A stretch of 64,000 nucleotides of DNA, taken from the NCBI RefSeq assembly GCF_900168065.1, contig NZ_FUZZ01000001.1:1612001-1676000 (forward strand), in the 5' to 3' direction. The notes beneath the pieces are model-generated. The model was not told where the DNA came from. It saw only the letters and a list, made by a program, of their open reading frames with translations, and did no database searches. A program made the position numbers and the translations under genes. The DNA is from Chitinophaga ginsengisegetis. Lineage in GTDB: Bacteria; Bacteroidota; Bacteroidia; Chitinophagales; Chitinophagaceae. Position 1 is the stretch's first letter. Every line of letters starts with the position of its first letter. Below, piece after piece: positions 26,639 to 35,852 of this stretch.

Positions 26639-26978
26639 GTCAGTAGAAAAATACATGTATGATGTGATTGATTCTATCAATGCCATACAGGTATTCACTA
26701 AAGATGCGACAGATTTCGACTCCTTTGTATCTTCCAGGCTATTGACCAGTGCTATTGAAAGGGAATTACAGATAATAGGGGAAGCCGTTATTTGCGCACT
26801 GAAAATAAAAGCCGATCTGAATATCAGTGAGGTACAAAAAATAAAAGCAACCAGGAACATCATTGTTCATGACTATGACGGGATTAATTACAGGATTCTG
26901 TGGGATATCGTCAATAATCATCTTCCCATTTTAAAAACGGAAGCTGAAGCTATTTTAAACCATCAAACATATGAATAA
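26628..26978 (+). CDS. HepT-like HEPN ribonuclease toxin (DUF86)
   Basis: A 116-aa all-helical HEPN protein. The active-site motif RX4HXY is intact: Arg76, His81, Tyr83 (RNIIVHDY). In the characterised family these residues cut RNA, and the tyrosine is the site of AMPylation by the antitoxin. The start is the ATG at 26628, which overlaps the antitoxin stop. The frame is open upstream to 26559, but that part lies inside the antitoxin gene. It ends 6 nt before the sigma-54 activator, so the pair sits inside what looks like a housekeeping operon. Confidence 0.88.
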   Translation: MKDKSVEKYMYDVIDSINAIQVFTKDATDFDSFVSSRLLTSAIERELQIIGEAVICALKIKADLNISEVQKIKATRNIIVHDYDGINYRILWDIVNNHLPILKTEAEAILNHQTYE

Positions 26979-26984
26979 CCGCTT

Positions 26985-28223
26985 ATGGACATACAGGCTA
27001 TAAAAAACAGGTTTGGCATTATTGGTAGTAGTCCTGCACTCAATTACGCTTTGCAGGTGGCTGTTCAGGTAGCCAATACCGATCTCACGGTACTCATTAA
27101 CGGTGAAAGTGGTGTTGGTAAAGAGGTTTTTTCACAGATCATTCATGCCCTGAGCGCACGTAAACATAATCCATTTATCGCCGTTAACTGCGGCGCTATC
27201 CCTGAAGGCACCATCGACTCCGAGCTTTTCGGCCACGAGAAGGGATCGTTTACCGGCGCGGTAGACAGCCGTAAGGGTTACTTTGAAACCGTTAACGGCG
27301 GCACTATTTTCCTCGATGAAATTGGGGAGATGCCAATGGGTACACAGGCGCGGCTGCTCCGTGTGCTGGAAACCGGTGAATATATCCGCGTGGGTTCCTC
27401 CAAAGTACAGAAAACAGATGTGCGGGTAGTAGCCGCCACCAACCGTGATCTGCTGGAACGCACCCAACAGGGCAAATTCCGCGAGGATCTTTACTACAGG
27501 CTCAACACAGTACCCATCCGGGTACCTGCGCTCCGCGACCGTAAAGAAGATATTCCCTTACTGTTCAGAAAATTCTCGGTAGACTTCTCCGAAAAATATA
27601 AAACCCCCTCGATACAACTGGATGAAGAAGCCCGTAATATCCTGGTGAACTATCCCTGGAGAGGTAATATCCGTGAACTGAAAAATATTGCAGAACAAAT
27701 TTCCGTTCTATCTTCAGATAAGCTGGTAACTGCCAATGACCTGAAAAGGTTCCTGCCCGATCAACCGGAGGTAAACCGCCTGCCTATGCTGGCAGCCCCG
27801 CAACAGAACAGCGATTTTAACAGTGAAAGGGATATCCTGTACAAGCTTTTCTTCGATATGAAGAAAGATGTGACAGAAGTAAAGAAAATGTTCTTCGACA
27901 TCCTGCAAAATCCGAATATGGCCCATGCCGCCGAGTATCATGCCGATAATCACGTGCTGCACAGCTATCCCGGCGCTGCAGAAATGAATACGCCTCCCGG
28001 CGCAGGACTGGGACCGGCGCAACAGCCCATTATCCTGCCGGATAATAAAATTGATCATCACGAAGAAGTAGAAGAAACATTATCTATTGCCGACAAAGAG
28101 AAAGAGCTCATTGTGAAAGCACTGAAAAAGCACAAAGGCAAACGTAAGGATGCCGCGCTGGACCTCGGTATTTCCGAAAGAACGCTTTACCGCAAACTCA
28201 AAGAATATAATATCGCTGAATAA
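26985..28223 (+). CDS. Sigma-54-dependent transcriptional activator (AAA+ plus Fis-type HTH)
   Basis: A 412-aa enhancer-binding protein without a receiver or other sensory domain. The AAA+ core starts at the N-terminus: Walker A GESGVGKE at about 40-47, the sigma-54 contact loop GSFTGA at about 87-92 (canonical GAFTGA with Ala to Ser), Walker B TIFLDEIGE at about 107-115, and the arginine-finger region FREDLYYRLN. A roughly 100-residue acidic linker precedes the C-terminal Fis-type helix-turn-helix (KDAALDLGISERTLYRKL). In Bacteroidota this gene often precedes lptE and secG, as here. Its target genes and input signal are unknown. Confidence 0.93.
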   Translation: MDIQAIKNRFGIIGSSPALNYALQVAVQVANTDLTVLINGESGVGKEVFSQIIHALSARKHNPFIAVNCGAIPEGTIDSELFGHEKGSFTGAVDSRKGYFETVNGGTIFLDEIGEMPMGTQARLLRVLETGEYIRVGSSKVQKTDVRVVAATNRDLLERTQQGKFREDLYYRLNTVPIRVPALRDRKEDIPLLFRKFSVDFSEKYKTPSIQLDEEARNILVNYPWRGNIRELKNIAEQISVLSSDKLVTANDLKRFLPDQPEVNRLPMLAAPQQNSDFNSERDILYKLFFDMKKDVTEVKKMFFDILQNPNMAHAAEYHADNHVLHSYPGAAEMNTPPGAGLGPAQQPIILPDNKIDHHEEVEETLSIADKEKELIVKALKKHKGKRKDAALDLGISERTLYRKLKEYNIAE

Positions 28224-28247
28224 ACGAATCTTAATTTTAGCACCACA

Positions 28248-28769
28248 ATGATCCGCAATATCAAAGTATTTATAGCCGTCGGCATAATGGCAATATTGGC
28301 AGGTTGCAGCGTAAAGTACTCTACCACCGGCGCCAGTATAGAACCGGGAGCCACCACCGTGAACGTACGCTTTATTGAAAACAGGGCGCCTATCAATAAC
28401 CCCACTTTAAGCCAGAAGCTGACGATGAAACTGCGTGATAAAATCACTTCACAAACCCGTCTTACACAGGTGAACGAAACAGAACCCCGCGCCGATTATG
28501 AGTTCAAAGCCACCATTACCGGCTACTCCTTTTCCAATGCGGCGGTAACCAACGTTGACCAGGCAGCTACTTCCAGGCTCAATGTTACCGTAAACGTTAC
28601 TTTCATTAAAAGAATAGGCGATAAAAAAGGCTTTACCCAATCCTTTTCCCGTTCCGCAGAGTTCCCGGCCACGCAATTGCCCAGCACCGTGGAAAACAAT
28701 CTGCTGGAAAGCAATATTATTCCAGGTATCACAGATGATATCTTCAACAGGGCTTTTGCAAACTGGTAG
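28248..28769 (+). CDS. lptE: LptE-family LPS-assembly lipoprotein
   Basis: A 173-aa outer membrane lipoprotein with lipobox LAGC and lipidated Cys20. Family features are the SVKYSTTGASIEPGATTV start, alternating strands such as YEFKATITGYSFSNAAV, and RLNVTVNVTFIKR. LptE plugs the LptD barrel during lipopolysaccharide insertion. Bacteroidota LptE is diverged, so the name rests on these family features plus gene order (sigma-54 activator, lptE, acidic protein, secG). Confidence 0.82.
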   Translation: MIRNIKVFIAVGIMAILAGCSVKYSTTGASIEPGATTVNVRFIENRAPINNPTLSQKLTMKLRDKITSQTRLTQVNETEPRADYEFKATITGYSFSNAAVTNVDQAATSRLNVTVNVTFIKRIGDKKGFTQSFSRSAEFPATQLPSTVENNLLESNIIPGITDDIFNRAFANW

Positions 28770-28802
28770 TGTGTAATCATTAATTTATTACATTAGCAAC
28801 CT

Positions 28803-29912
28803 ATGACGGCAAACAGGATTATAGCACATGTGTTTCTACAACCCTCCCTGGAGTTGGTAAATGAAGCTGCAATGGAGCAACTGGTAGCGGATCACCCATA
28901 TTTTTCCGCAGCCCGCCTCCTGCTGGCAAGAAAAGTATACCAGCAAACCGGCAATCTTCATCACCCTGCTGTAAAAAAAGCGCTCCTGTATTCAGATCAG
29001 CATCACTATGCTTATCAGCTGATTACAGCAGAACAGGTGTTACAGGAGGTAGAAAACCGCGTGGCCGCCATTATTCCGGAAGATGCACTTCCGGAAATAG
29101 AAACTATTCCTGAACCAGCGGAACAAGAGGTAGTTATTCCAGATCCGGAAGAACAGGAAGTGATGGAAGAACCGGTAACCATTCCTGAACCGGAAGAAGA
29201 AGAAGAAAATATAGCATTGGCATCAGTAACAGAAACAGCACATACACCGGAATATCATACTACCGCCCCGGAAACGGAAGCGTCCATAGCCATCGCAGAT
29301 TTTGAACCCGGAGGCGCCAGTCATACCATGGAAGTACTACCCCCACCGGTAGTGATGCCGGCCGCTACAAACGGGCAGGATCATGTGGATCATGTGGAGG
29401 CTGCAAACGAAGAGGAGGAATCAACTTCCTCCGGGCCTATTAAGATATTCCCAATGGCAGCAGCCGAAGAAGAAACGGAGCTGATCTTTCAACCTTTATA
29501 CACGGACGATTATTTTGCTTACAAAAGGCTCAAACATCCTGAAGAAGCAGATGATTTAAACGAACAGGGAGCGGCAGAAATGAAGAGTTTTACCTCCTGG
29601 TTACGGCAAATGAAGGACAATTTTGCCGGGAAAACCAGCAAAGACTGGTATCACCAGCAATTACACCGGATGTATGAAGAAGACGAAGAACCGGAAGTTT
29701 CTGAAACAGTGGAAAAAATGGCGATGGACTCCATCGTATTCAACAACGATATCGTTTCTGAAACCCTGGCTGAAATCTGGGTACGTCAGCAGCAGTATGG
29801 CAACGCGATTAAGATATATCAAAAATTAAGTTTGCTTAATCCCGACAAAAACGCTTATTTTGCGCAGAAGATATTAGACTTAAAGTCAAAAACAGATAAA
29901 AATAAACAGTAA
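28803..29912 (+). CDS. Acidic conserved hypothetical protein, 369 aa
   Basis: The protein has three parts. An N-terminal helical region at about 1-95 (ANRIIAHVFLQPSLELVNEAAMEQL-type start) is followed by a long Glu/Pro-rich, probably disordered stretch at about 95-215 with repeated IPEPEE/IPDPEE units. A C-terminal helical region includes FTSWLRQMKDNFAGK and a closing TPR-like helix pair (SETLAEIWVRQQQYGNAIKIYQKLSLLNPD, given here in outline). There is no signal peptide. It sits between lptE and secG with 5 nt to secG, so it is part of the operon. Function unknown; the TPR-like end suggests protein binding. Confidence 0.75.
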   Translation: MTANRIIAHVFLQPSLELVNEAAMEQLVADHPYFSAARLLLARKVYQQTGNLHHPAVKKALLYSDQHHYAYQLITAEQVLQEVENRVAAIIPEDALPEIETIPEPAEQEVVIPDPEEQEVMEEPVTIPEPEEEEENIALASVTETAHTPEYHTTAPETEASIAIADFEPGGASHTMEVLPPPVVMPAATNGQDHVDHVEAANEEEESTSSGPIKIFPMAAAEEETELIFQPLYTDDYFAYKRLKHPEEADDLNEQGAAEMKSFTSWLRQMKDNFAGKTSKDWYHQQLHRMYEEDEEPEVSETVEKMAMDSIVFNNDIVSETLAEIWVRQQQYGNAIKIYQKLSLLNPDKNAYFAQKILDLKSKTDKNKQ

Positions 29913-29917
29913 TTTCT

Positions 29918-30280
29918 ATGTTGATAATTTTTGGTATCCTGATCATATTAGCCTGTGTGTTGTTGGGCTTTTTCGTGCTGATCCAGAACCCAAAAGGTGG
30001 CGGACTCTCCGGCAACCTCGGTGGTGTTGGAAATCAGGTGATTGGGGTGCGTCAGACAACTGACGTATTGGAAAAAGGTACCTGGATACTGGCGGCACTG
30101 ATTGCCATCTTGTGCCTGACTGCTCCTTTCTTTATTGGTAAAGGCAGCAAAGTTCAGCAGGTAGCACCTAGTGCAGTGGAAAAAGCATCCGCAGGACAGC
30201 CAATTGCGCCTCCGGCACAGTCAACTCCGTTACCAGGTACTACACCTGCTCCGGCGCCGGCTCCCGCTCCCAACAAGTAA
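29918..30280 (+). CDS. secG: Preprotein translocase subunit SecG
   Basis: A 120-aa inner membrane protein. The first membrane helix (LIIFGILIILACVLLGFFVLI) is followed by the family loop QNPKGGGLSGNLGG, a short linker and a second helix (WILAALIAILCLTAPFFI). The C-terminal Ala/Pro-rich tail is typical of Bacteroidota SecG. It associates with SecYE to assist protein export. It is the last gene before a terminator. Confidence 0.92.
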   Translation: MLIIFGILIILACVLLGFFVLIQNPKGGGLSGNLGGVGNQVIGVRQTTDVLEKGTWILAALIAILCLTAPFFIGKGSKVQQVAPSAVEKASAGQPIAPPAQSTPLPGTTPAPAPAPAPNK

Positions 30281-30306
30281 TTAACACTATCGGAATAATA
30301 ATATTT

Positions 30307-30338
30307 GAAACCTCGCCGTTAAAAGCGAGGTTTTTTTT
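30307..30338 (+). terminator. Terminator after secG
   Basis: AAACCTCGC (30308-30316) pairs with GCGAGGTTT (30325-30333), followed by five more T. Confidence 0.88.
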
Positions 30339-30412
30339 AATGGCATCCGGCGGAGTAATTGAAAAACCTGACTGATCACGCCTTTGCCCACTTGTAACTT
30401 CCAACACTATCT

Positions 30413-31465
30413 ATGGCGAAGAAAAGCAAACAATCCAGCGCAAAATCTGTCTGGATAAGACGGATACTGGTCATTGCCGGCTGTTTGGCAGCCGGTGCAC
30501 TGGTATATACCTCTTACCGCGTATTTGGCCCCAATACCAAACCCTTCGGCGACAGCAAGTACTTTTATGTGCGCACCAACAGCACCTATGCTGCTGTACT
30601 CGACGGACTGGAAGAACAAGGCATTATCCGCAACCGCAACAGCTTTAACTGGGTAGCGGAAAAACTGGACTATCCCAACCGCGTAAAAGCAGGACGCTAT
30701 AAAATTACCCGCGGCATGAGCAACTTCGACATTGCCCGAATGCTCCGCTCCGGAAAACAAACGCCGGTAGTACTCGTCATTAATAAACTCCGCACTAAAA
30801 ACGATTTCGTCAGGAAAATCTCCAACAACCTGGAAGCAGATTCCACTGTAATGCGCTCCCTGATGAACGACCCGGTATACCTCCGCCAGTTTGGCCTGGA
30901 CACCAACACCGTAATGTGCGCCATCATCCCCAATACTTTTGAGTTTTACTGGAATACCGGCGCAGAAGCCGTATTTAAAAAGATCGAAAAAGAACGGGAA
31001 GAATTCTGGACGCCGGAAAGAAAAGAAAAAGCTGCTAAACTGGGACTCTCCGCCAATGAAGTAACCATTCTCGGCTCCATTGTAGAAGAGGAAACCAATA
31101 AAAACGATGAAAAACCAATAGTGGCCAGCGTATACCTTAACCGCTACCGGAAAGGCATGCGCCTCCAGGCAGATCCTACCGTGAAGTTTGCACTGCAGGA
31201 CTTCGGACTGAAAAGGATCCGGGAAAATCATACCCTCTTCGATTCTCCGTATAACACTTACCGTTATGCAGGATTGCCTCCGGGACCAATTTGTACCCCC
31301 TCGGAAAAAACTTTAAATGCCGTGTTGAATACTCCGGAAACAGATTACCTTTATTTTTGTGCCAGAGCCGACTTCTCCGGCTATCATGCTTTCGCAGCCA
31401 CCTATGCCGAGCACCTGATAAACGCAAGAAAATACCAGGCAGAACTGAATAAAAGAGGATTCTAA
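30413..31465 (+). CDS. mltG: Endolytic murein transglycosylase MltG
   Basis: A 350-aa inner-membrane-anchored enzyme that cuts nascent peptidoglycan strands and sets glycan length. One membrane helix at about 15-35 is followed by a LysM-like subdomain and the YceG catalytic domain. The catalytic glutamate is Glu225 in GSIVEEET, aligned by motif with E. coli Glu218. Further family motifs are VASVYLNR, MRLQADPTVKFAL, YNTYRYAGLPPGPI and the C-terminal FCARADFSGYHAF. Start ATG at 30413. It probably forms a two-gene unit with the YihY-family gene 14 nt downstream. Confidence 0.94.
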   Translation: MAKKSKQSSAKSVWIRRILVIAGCLAAGALVYTSYRVFGPNTKPFGDSKYFYVRTNSTYAAVLDGLEEQGIIRNRNSFNWVAEKLDYPNRVKAGRYKITRGMSNFDIARMLRSGKQTPVVLVINKLRTKNDFVRKISNNLEADSTVMRSLMNDPVYLRQFGLDTNTVMCAIIPNTFEFYWNTGAEAVFKKIEKEREEFWTPERKEKAAKLGLSANEVTILGSIVEEETNKNDEKPIVASVYLNRYRKGMRLQADPTVKFALQDFGLKRIRENHTLFDSPYNTYRYAGLPPGPICTPSEKTLNAVLNTPETDYLYFCARADFSGYHAFAATYAEHLINARKYQAELNKRGF

Positions 31466-31479
31466 ATAAAATAACAAAT

Positions 31480-32430
31480 TTGGCCTTCAGACCCGAAAAC
31501 ATCATCTTCCGTTCAAAACCCTACCGCCGGCTGGTGGAAAGGACTAAAACACTGATCCTTCCCGGGTTTGAAGGCATCCCATTATACGACGTACTAAAAC
31601 ATTTCGGGCAGGAAACCAAAAGCCGGGGACTGGGCGACCGCGCCAGGGCCATTTCCTTTAACTTCCTCCTGGCCATCCCGCCGTTTTTCATCTTCCTGTT
31701 CACATTGGTACCCTACATCCCGGTACAAAACATAGAGCCCACCCTCTACGACCTGGCAGAAGATCTTACCCCCAACTACAACACCTACATGATTGTGCGG
31801 GGAATGATCCACGACTTCCTCTACACACACCGCAACGGATTGCTTTCTATCGCCTTCCTGATGGGATTCTTCTATTCCTCCAACGGCGTAATGGGCATCC
31901 TCCGTTCCTTCAGCAAAATACAGGGCGCCGGCTTCCGGAAAAGAAAGTGGTGGCAAAACAGGCTGATAGCCCTGCAACTTACTGCTATCCTGGTTCTCCT
32001 GCTGCTCATTACCGTTGCCCTTATCATTGCACAGGGAGCTACCCTCCGCTGGCTATTTAATATTATTGGCATCCACAGTACACTATTGCGGAACGTGATC
32101 GATATAGCCCGGTGGGTGCTGATCATTATGCTTTTTTACTCGGTTAACGCAGTGCTGTACCGCATTGGCGCCGCTACCACCACCCGCTGGAAATTTATCA
32201 CCGCCGGCGCCGCCGTAGCCACCATATGCATGATCCTCGTTACCGTTGGGTTTTCCTGGTTCGTAAATAATTTTGGCAACTACAATAAAATTTATGGCTC
32301 CATCGGTACCATCCTCGTACTCATGCTGTGGGTGTTCTTCAATTCCTTTATCCTCCTGGTTGGCTTTGAACTGAATGCCAGTATCAGAACCGTCAGCGAC
32401 GCAAGAAAAAAAGAATCCCTGCCCGCATAA
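31480..32430 (+). CDS. YihY/BrkB family inner membrane protein
   Basis: A 316-aa protein with about six membrane segments, starting around residue 59 (FNFLLAIPPFFIFLFTLVPYI). Family features include RARAISFNFLLAIPPF and the C-terminal segment FGNYNKIYGSIGTILVLM followed by WVFFNSFILLVGFELNA. The family was once called RNase BN, but that activity is not supported. Current function is unknown. The only upstream start is a TTG at 31480, 14 nt after mltG; the next in-frame Met is deep in the protein, so TTG is used. Confidence 0.88.
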   Translation: MAFRPENIIFRSKPYRRLVERTKTLILPGFEGIPLYDVLKHFGQETKSRGLGDRARAISFNFLLAIPPFFIFLFTLVPYIPVQNIEPTLYDLAEDLTPNYNTYMIVRGMIHDFLYTHRNGLLSIAFLMGFFYSSNGVMGILRSFSKIQGAGFRKRKWWQNRLIALQLTAILVLLLLITVALIIAQGATLRWLFNIIGIHSTLLRNVIDIARWVLIIMLFYSVNAVLYRIGAATTTRWKFITAGAAVATICMILVTVGFSWFVNNFGNYNKIYGSIGTILVLMLWVFFNSFILLVGFELNASIRTVSDARKKESLPA

Positions 32431-32581
32431 TACACATTATCAATTCGTTCTTTTATTACCTGACAAATATTTCTATCTTATTATTTTTTATTATATCTTA
32501 AACGATTATTTGCCTGAAAAAAAGGCAAGAATATCCTGTAGCATTTTACTATATTTAGTCAGGACCTGAAAACCATTTGCT

Positions 32582-33190
32582 ATGATTAAGGCCACCTTTT
32601 ATTTATCCTGCTGTACTATTTTACTTTCTTCCTTTCATCCAACCCGGGAAGTTCCCCTGGAACCAGGATCTCCCTTACCAAAATCAGAAGTTGCCTGTAC
32701 CGATATTTCCGGAAAAGAGATTTCATTGGCCACCGCAAAAGGCACAAACGGGTTACTGGTCATCTTTGGCAGTAATCAGTGTCCGTACATGCTGCGTAAC
32801 CAGGAGCGGCTGCGTAACATCTGCCAGTATGCTTCAAAAAACAAGATCGGCGTAATTATGGTGAACTCCAATGAAGCCGCGCGTACCGGCAGTGAATCCT
32901 TTGCCGCCATGAAGCAGTATGCATCCTCACAGCAATTCAGCTGGTATTATGTGGTAGATAGAAATGCGGTGCTGGCCAATGCTTTCGATGCCAATCATAC
33001 ACCCGAATGCTTCCTGTTTGATAAAAACAGCCGGCTTGCTTATAAGGGAGGAATTGATGATAGTCCGGGTAACGCGGATGCCGTAAAAACGCGCCTCCTG
33101 CAAAATGCCATCAATGAAATGCTGGCTGGTAAACCCGTTAGCATCAACACCTCCCATAGCCTGGGATGTAATATAAAAAGGAACCTTTAA
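32582..33190 (+). CDS. Exported redoxin/thioredoxin-like protein with single active-site cysteine
   Basis: A 202-aa AhpC/TSA-type thioredoxin fold protein. A hydrophobic N-terminus suggests export. The fold begins at about residue 30 (EPGSPLPKSEVACTDISG) and the active site is Cys67 in NQCPYMLRNQER. The position equivalent to the second Cys of CxxC is Met70, so disulfide exchange of the ordinary kind is unlikely. A C-terminal LGCNIKR is typical of this subgroup. It is convergent with the M14 peptidase, with only 1 nt between stops. Substrate unknown. Confidence 0.82.
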   Translation: MIKATFYLSCCTILLSSFHPTREVPLEPGSPLPKSEVACTDISGKEISLATAKGTNGLLVIFGSNQCPYMLRNQERLRNICQYASKNKIGVIMVNSNEAARTGSESFAAMKQYASSQQFSWYYVVDRNAVLANAFDANHTPECFLFDKNSRLAYKGGIDDSPGNADAVKTRLLQNAINEMLAGKPVSINTSHSLGCNIKRNL

Positions 33191-33191
33191 A

Positions 33192-35723
33192 CTATTGTCC
33201 TACCAGGAAAACTGCATTACTGAACAACAGTTTGCCATTTTCCCAGAAACTTCTGAACAAAGGATTATCTGCAAGAATAATAACGGATCCGTTACCTATT
33301 TCTTTCACGCCAAACAACAGCCCGTCTTTCAACTGCTGCCGGGTAGATGCGCCCACAAAACCGGTGAGGTAACTGTCTTTCTTTAACACGCCCACATTCC
33401 AGCCGCCACTCTCAATAAACTCATACAAATGGGCATCCTGTTTCAGCGTATAATACAAAGCAGGATAGCCAAAAGCCAGCGGATGTGTAGTATCCAGCTG
33501 CACTTTATAAATAGCGCCGGGAATAAACTGTTTAATGCTTTCACGCTCCCTGTTGGCGTAAGGTTTCACCGCATCATACGGATGCGCTGCTACCGCTTTC
33601 TCTTTGGCGTCTTTATCTTTCTCTTCTTCTTTCTTCAGTTTAATACCCCATTCAGCGCCCGCTACCTGTGCTGCCGCACCTTCCAGCGCAATCAGTTTTC
33701 CACCGTTATTCACCCACTCTTTCAGCTTATCGGTAGCTGCTTTGTCTTCAAACATTTTATAATCGCCATCTGCTAAAATCAATACATCCGTACGGTCCCA
33801 GTTAATATCATCCACATTTCGTTCATCCACCACCGTTACAGGGAAGTCAAGCTGTTGTTCAAAGAAATGCCAGATCTCTCCCATGCCCAGTGAAGAGATG
33901 CCTCTTCCTGCCAGCAGGGTTACTTCCGGCTTGCGGATAAAGCGGATTTTATCAGAGCCAAAGTCCATTCCTTTATCCACAAAACCAGTGGCCACTGCTT
34001 CCAGTGAAATTTTAAAGTGATTGGCCTGCATGGTAATGAACCGGTCGAACTGATCCCCTTTAGCAGTATTGCCCGAGCGGGTAATGATAAGCGTGCCTGC
34101 CGGGAAATCCTTTCCCCCGGCGGTGAACGGTGTTTCTGTAAAGCGTACTTTAATATCGTTTTGCAGTAAAGCCGACAGGAATTTCACATCACGTACACTG
34201 TTCCACTTAGCCAGGTAAGCGTATGGTTGCTGTATCGATAACGTCGTGTTGTTACGCACCGCCGGTGCATCTGTTGCTGGTGTTAACGGCTGCTTCACCG
34301 CATAGGACGTTAGTCCGTAAGCATAAGGCAGCGCCCATGCAGTAATATCATAAGTAACTGAATCTGTTAAGTGAGATACCGGTTCAAACAATACCCGCAG
34401 CATATTGGAATGTGGCTGGTAGGCATTGATCACCAGGTCTTCCTTATCGATGGTAAACGTTTCTGTTTTACCCGTAAAATAATTGAACCCGCTGGCGCTG
34501 CCGGCATTGGCGCCAAAGCCAAACGCGATATTATTTTTGCGCAGCAGTTCTGCCAGTGTATTGAGCTTTTCCGTATTGCCGCCGGCTTTCACCACGTACG
34601 ATTTATACCCGCCCTGTGGCGTTTTCTGCGCTGCTTCAAAATACTGTTTGTATTCGCTGATGATCTTCTCTGCCTGTTGGGATGCCACTTCCACGGTAGA
34701 CATGCTGGTGGTGAAATGATGCGCAATACGGTCGGTGAGTGTAAGCGTATCGCCATCCTTTTTCAGTACTGCTACGCCTGCCCTTCCGCTGCCACCCTGT
34801 TCGTATGTCATACCAATAGCGCCGTTGTACATGGGATAGGTATCGCCATAGCTGGGATAGAACAGATCGAAGCGTTCCTTTGTAAAATACAACCATCCCT
34901 GCTGATCGAAGTACTTCGCATTATTCCTGCCGATAAGTACCTGCAACTGGCGCTGCCAGGGCGTGATGGCGTCATGAAAAGGTTCTGCCGCAGGCGCAAA
35001 ATAATAAGGCGCTTCTATTTCCTGTTCATGAAAATCCACATGCAGCTGTGGCATCCACTGGTTGTACTTCGCCACCCGCTGCTGCGATTCCTTTTGTGTT
35101 TGCCAGGCCCAGTCGCGGTTCAGATCAAAGTAATAATGATTGGCCCTTCCGCCCGGCCAGGGTTCATTATGCTCCCTCGACCAGCGGTTTACATTGGGTG
35201 TAACGCTACGGGTGTTGTTATAGAAATTCACGTATCTTTCGCGTCCGTCGGGGTTAAGGCAGGGATCAATGATCACTACCGTGTTCTTCAGCCATTGCTG
35301 CGTTTGTGCATTCCCGTTATTCACCAGTTCATACAATGCTTTCATAGCTGCTTCTGTGGAAACAGCCTCATTGCCATGCACATTATAGCTTAACCATACA
35401 ATTACCGGCTGGTTACCGGTGTTGCCGCCTTTTGCGTTAGACATGTCCAGGCTGTGCTGCCGGATTTCATCCAGCCGGCCTATATTTTCAGGAGAAGCAA
35501 CAATGGCCATCAACAGCGGCCTGCCTTCATAGGTGGTACCATACTGTTCCAGCTTTACGTTCTTCGCCGTAGCTGCTACCTGTTTGAAGTAATCTACCAC
35601 CTTATAATGTGGCGTAAACTGGGTTCCCAGGGGATAACCGAGAAACTGACCGGGTGTTGGCACCTGGGCATCCGCGAAAAAAGCGCCCAGTATAACAACG
35701 GCCATTAGAACAAATCTGCGCAT
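33192..35723 (-). CDS. Secreted M14-family zinc carboxypeptidase
   Basis: An 843-aa exported peptidase with a signal peptide (MRRFVLMAVVILGAFFADAQ). The M14 zinc site is visible: His116 and Glu119 (NVHGNEAVSTE), then the NPDGRERY and LNRDW substrate-binding segments, and a third ligand near His228/His232 (LHVDFHEQ). The catalytic glutamate further on was not pinned down. The long C-terminal part, from about 400, includes a glutamine-amidotransferase-like segment (RTDVLILADGDYKMF, NNGGKLIALEGAA), an arrangement known in Bacteroidota M14 proteins. It would act in the periplasm or outside the cell. Confidence 0.88.
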   Translation of the reverse strand: MRRFVLMAVVILGAFFADAQVPTPGQFLGYPLGTQFTPHYKVVDYFKQVAATAKNVKLEQYGTTYEGRPLLMAIVASPENIGRLDEIRQHSLDMSNAKGGNTGNQPVIVWLSYNVHGNEAVSTEAAMKALYELVNNGNAQTQQWLKNTVVIIDPCLNPDGRERYVNFYNNTRSVTPNVNRWSREHNEPWPGGRANHYYFDLNRDWAWQTQKESQQRVAKYNQWMPQLHVDFHEQEIEAPYYFAPAAEPFHDAITPWQRQLQVLIGRNNAKYFDQQGWLYFTKERFDLFYPSYGDTYPMYNGAIGMTYEQGGSGRAGVAVLKKDGDTLTLTDRIAHHFTTSMSTVEVASQQAEKIISEYKQYFEAAQKTPQGGYKSYVVKAGGNTEKLNTLAELLRKNNIAFGFGANAGSASGFNYFTGKTETFTIDKEDLVINAYQPHSNMLRVLFEPVSHLTDSVTYDITAWALPYAYGLTSYAVKQPLTPATDAPAVRNNTTLSIQQPYAYLAKWNSVRDVKFLSALLQNDIKVRFTETPFTAGGKDFPAGTLIITRSGNTAKGDQFDRFITMQANHFKISLEAVATGFVDKGMDFGSDKIRFIRKPEVTLLAGRGISSLGMGEIWHFFEQQLDFPVTVVDERNVDDINWDRTDVLILADGDYKMFEDKAATDKLKEWVNNGGKLIALEGAAAQVAGAEWGIKLKKEEEKDKDAKEKAVAAHPYDAVKPYANRERESIKQFIPGAIYKVQLDTTHPLAFGYPALYYTLKQDAHLYEFIESGGWNVGVLKKDSYLTGFVGASTRQQLKDGLLFGVKEIGNGSVIILADNPLFRSFWENGKLLFSNAVFLVGQ

Positions 35724-35852
35724 AGAAAGCCTGCAATTATTGAATACTGTAAGTTAGGAATTGTTTTCCGGTGATAATTATTAACACCACTTAAATTATT
35801 AAATTTCCTATAATTCCCCGCATATCGTTAATTTCGATCCAAACAGATACCC

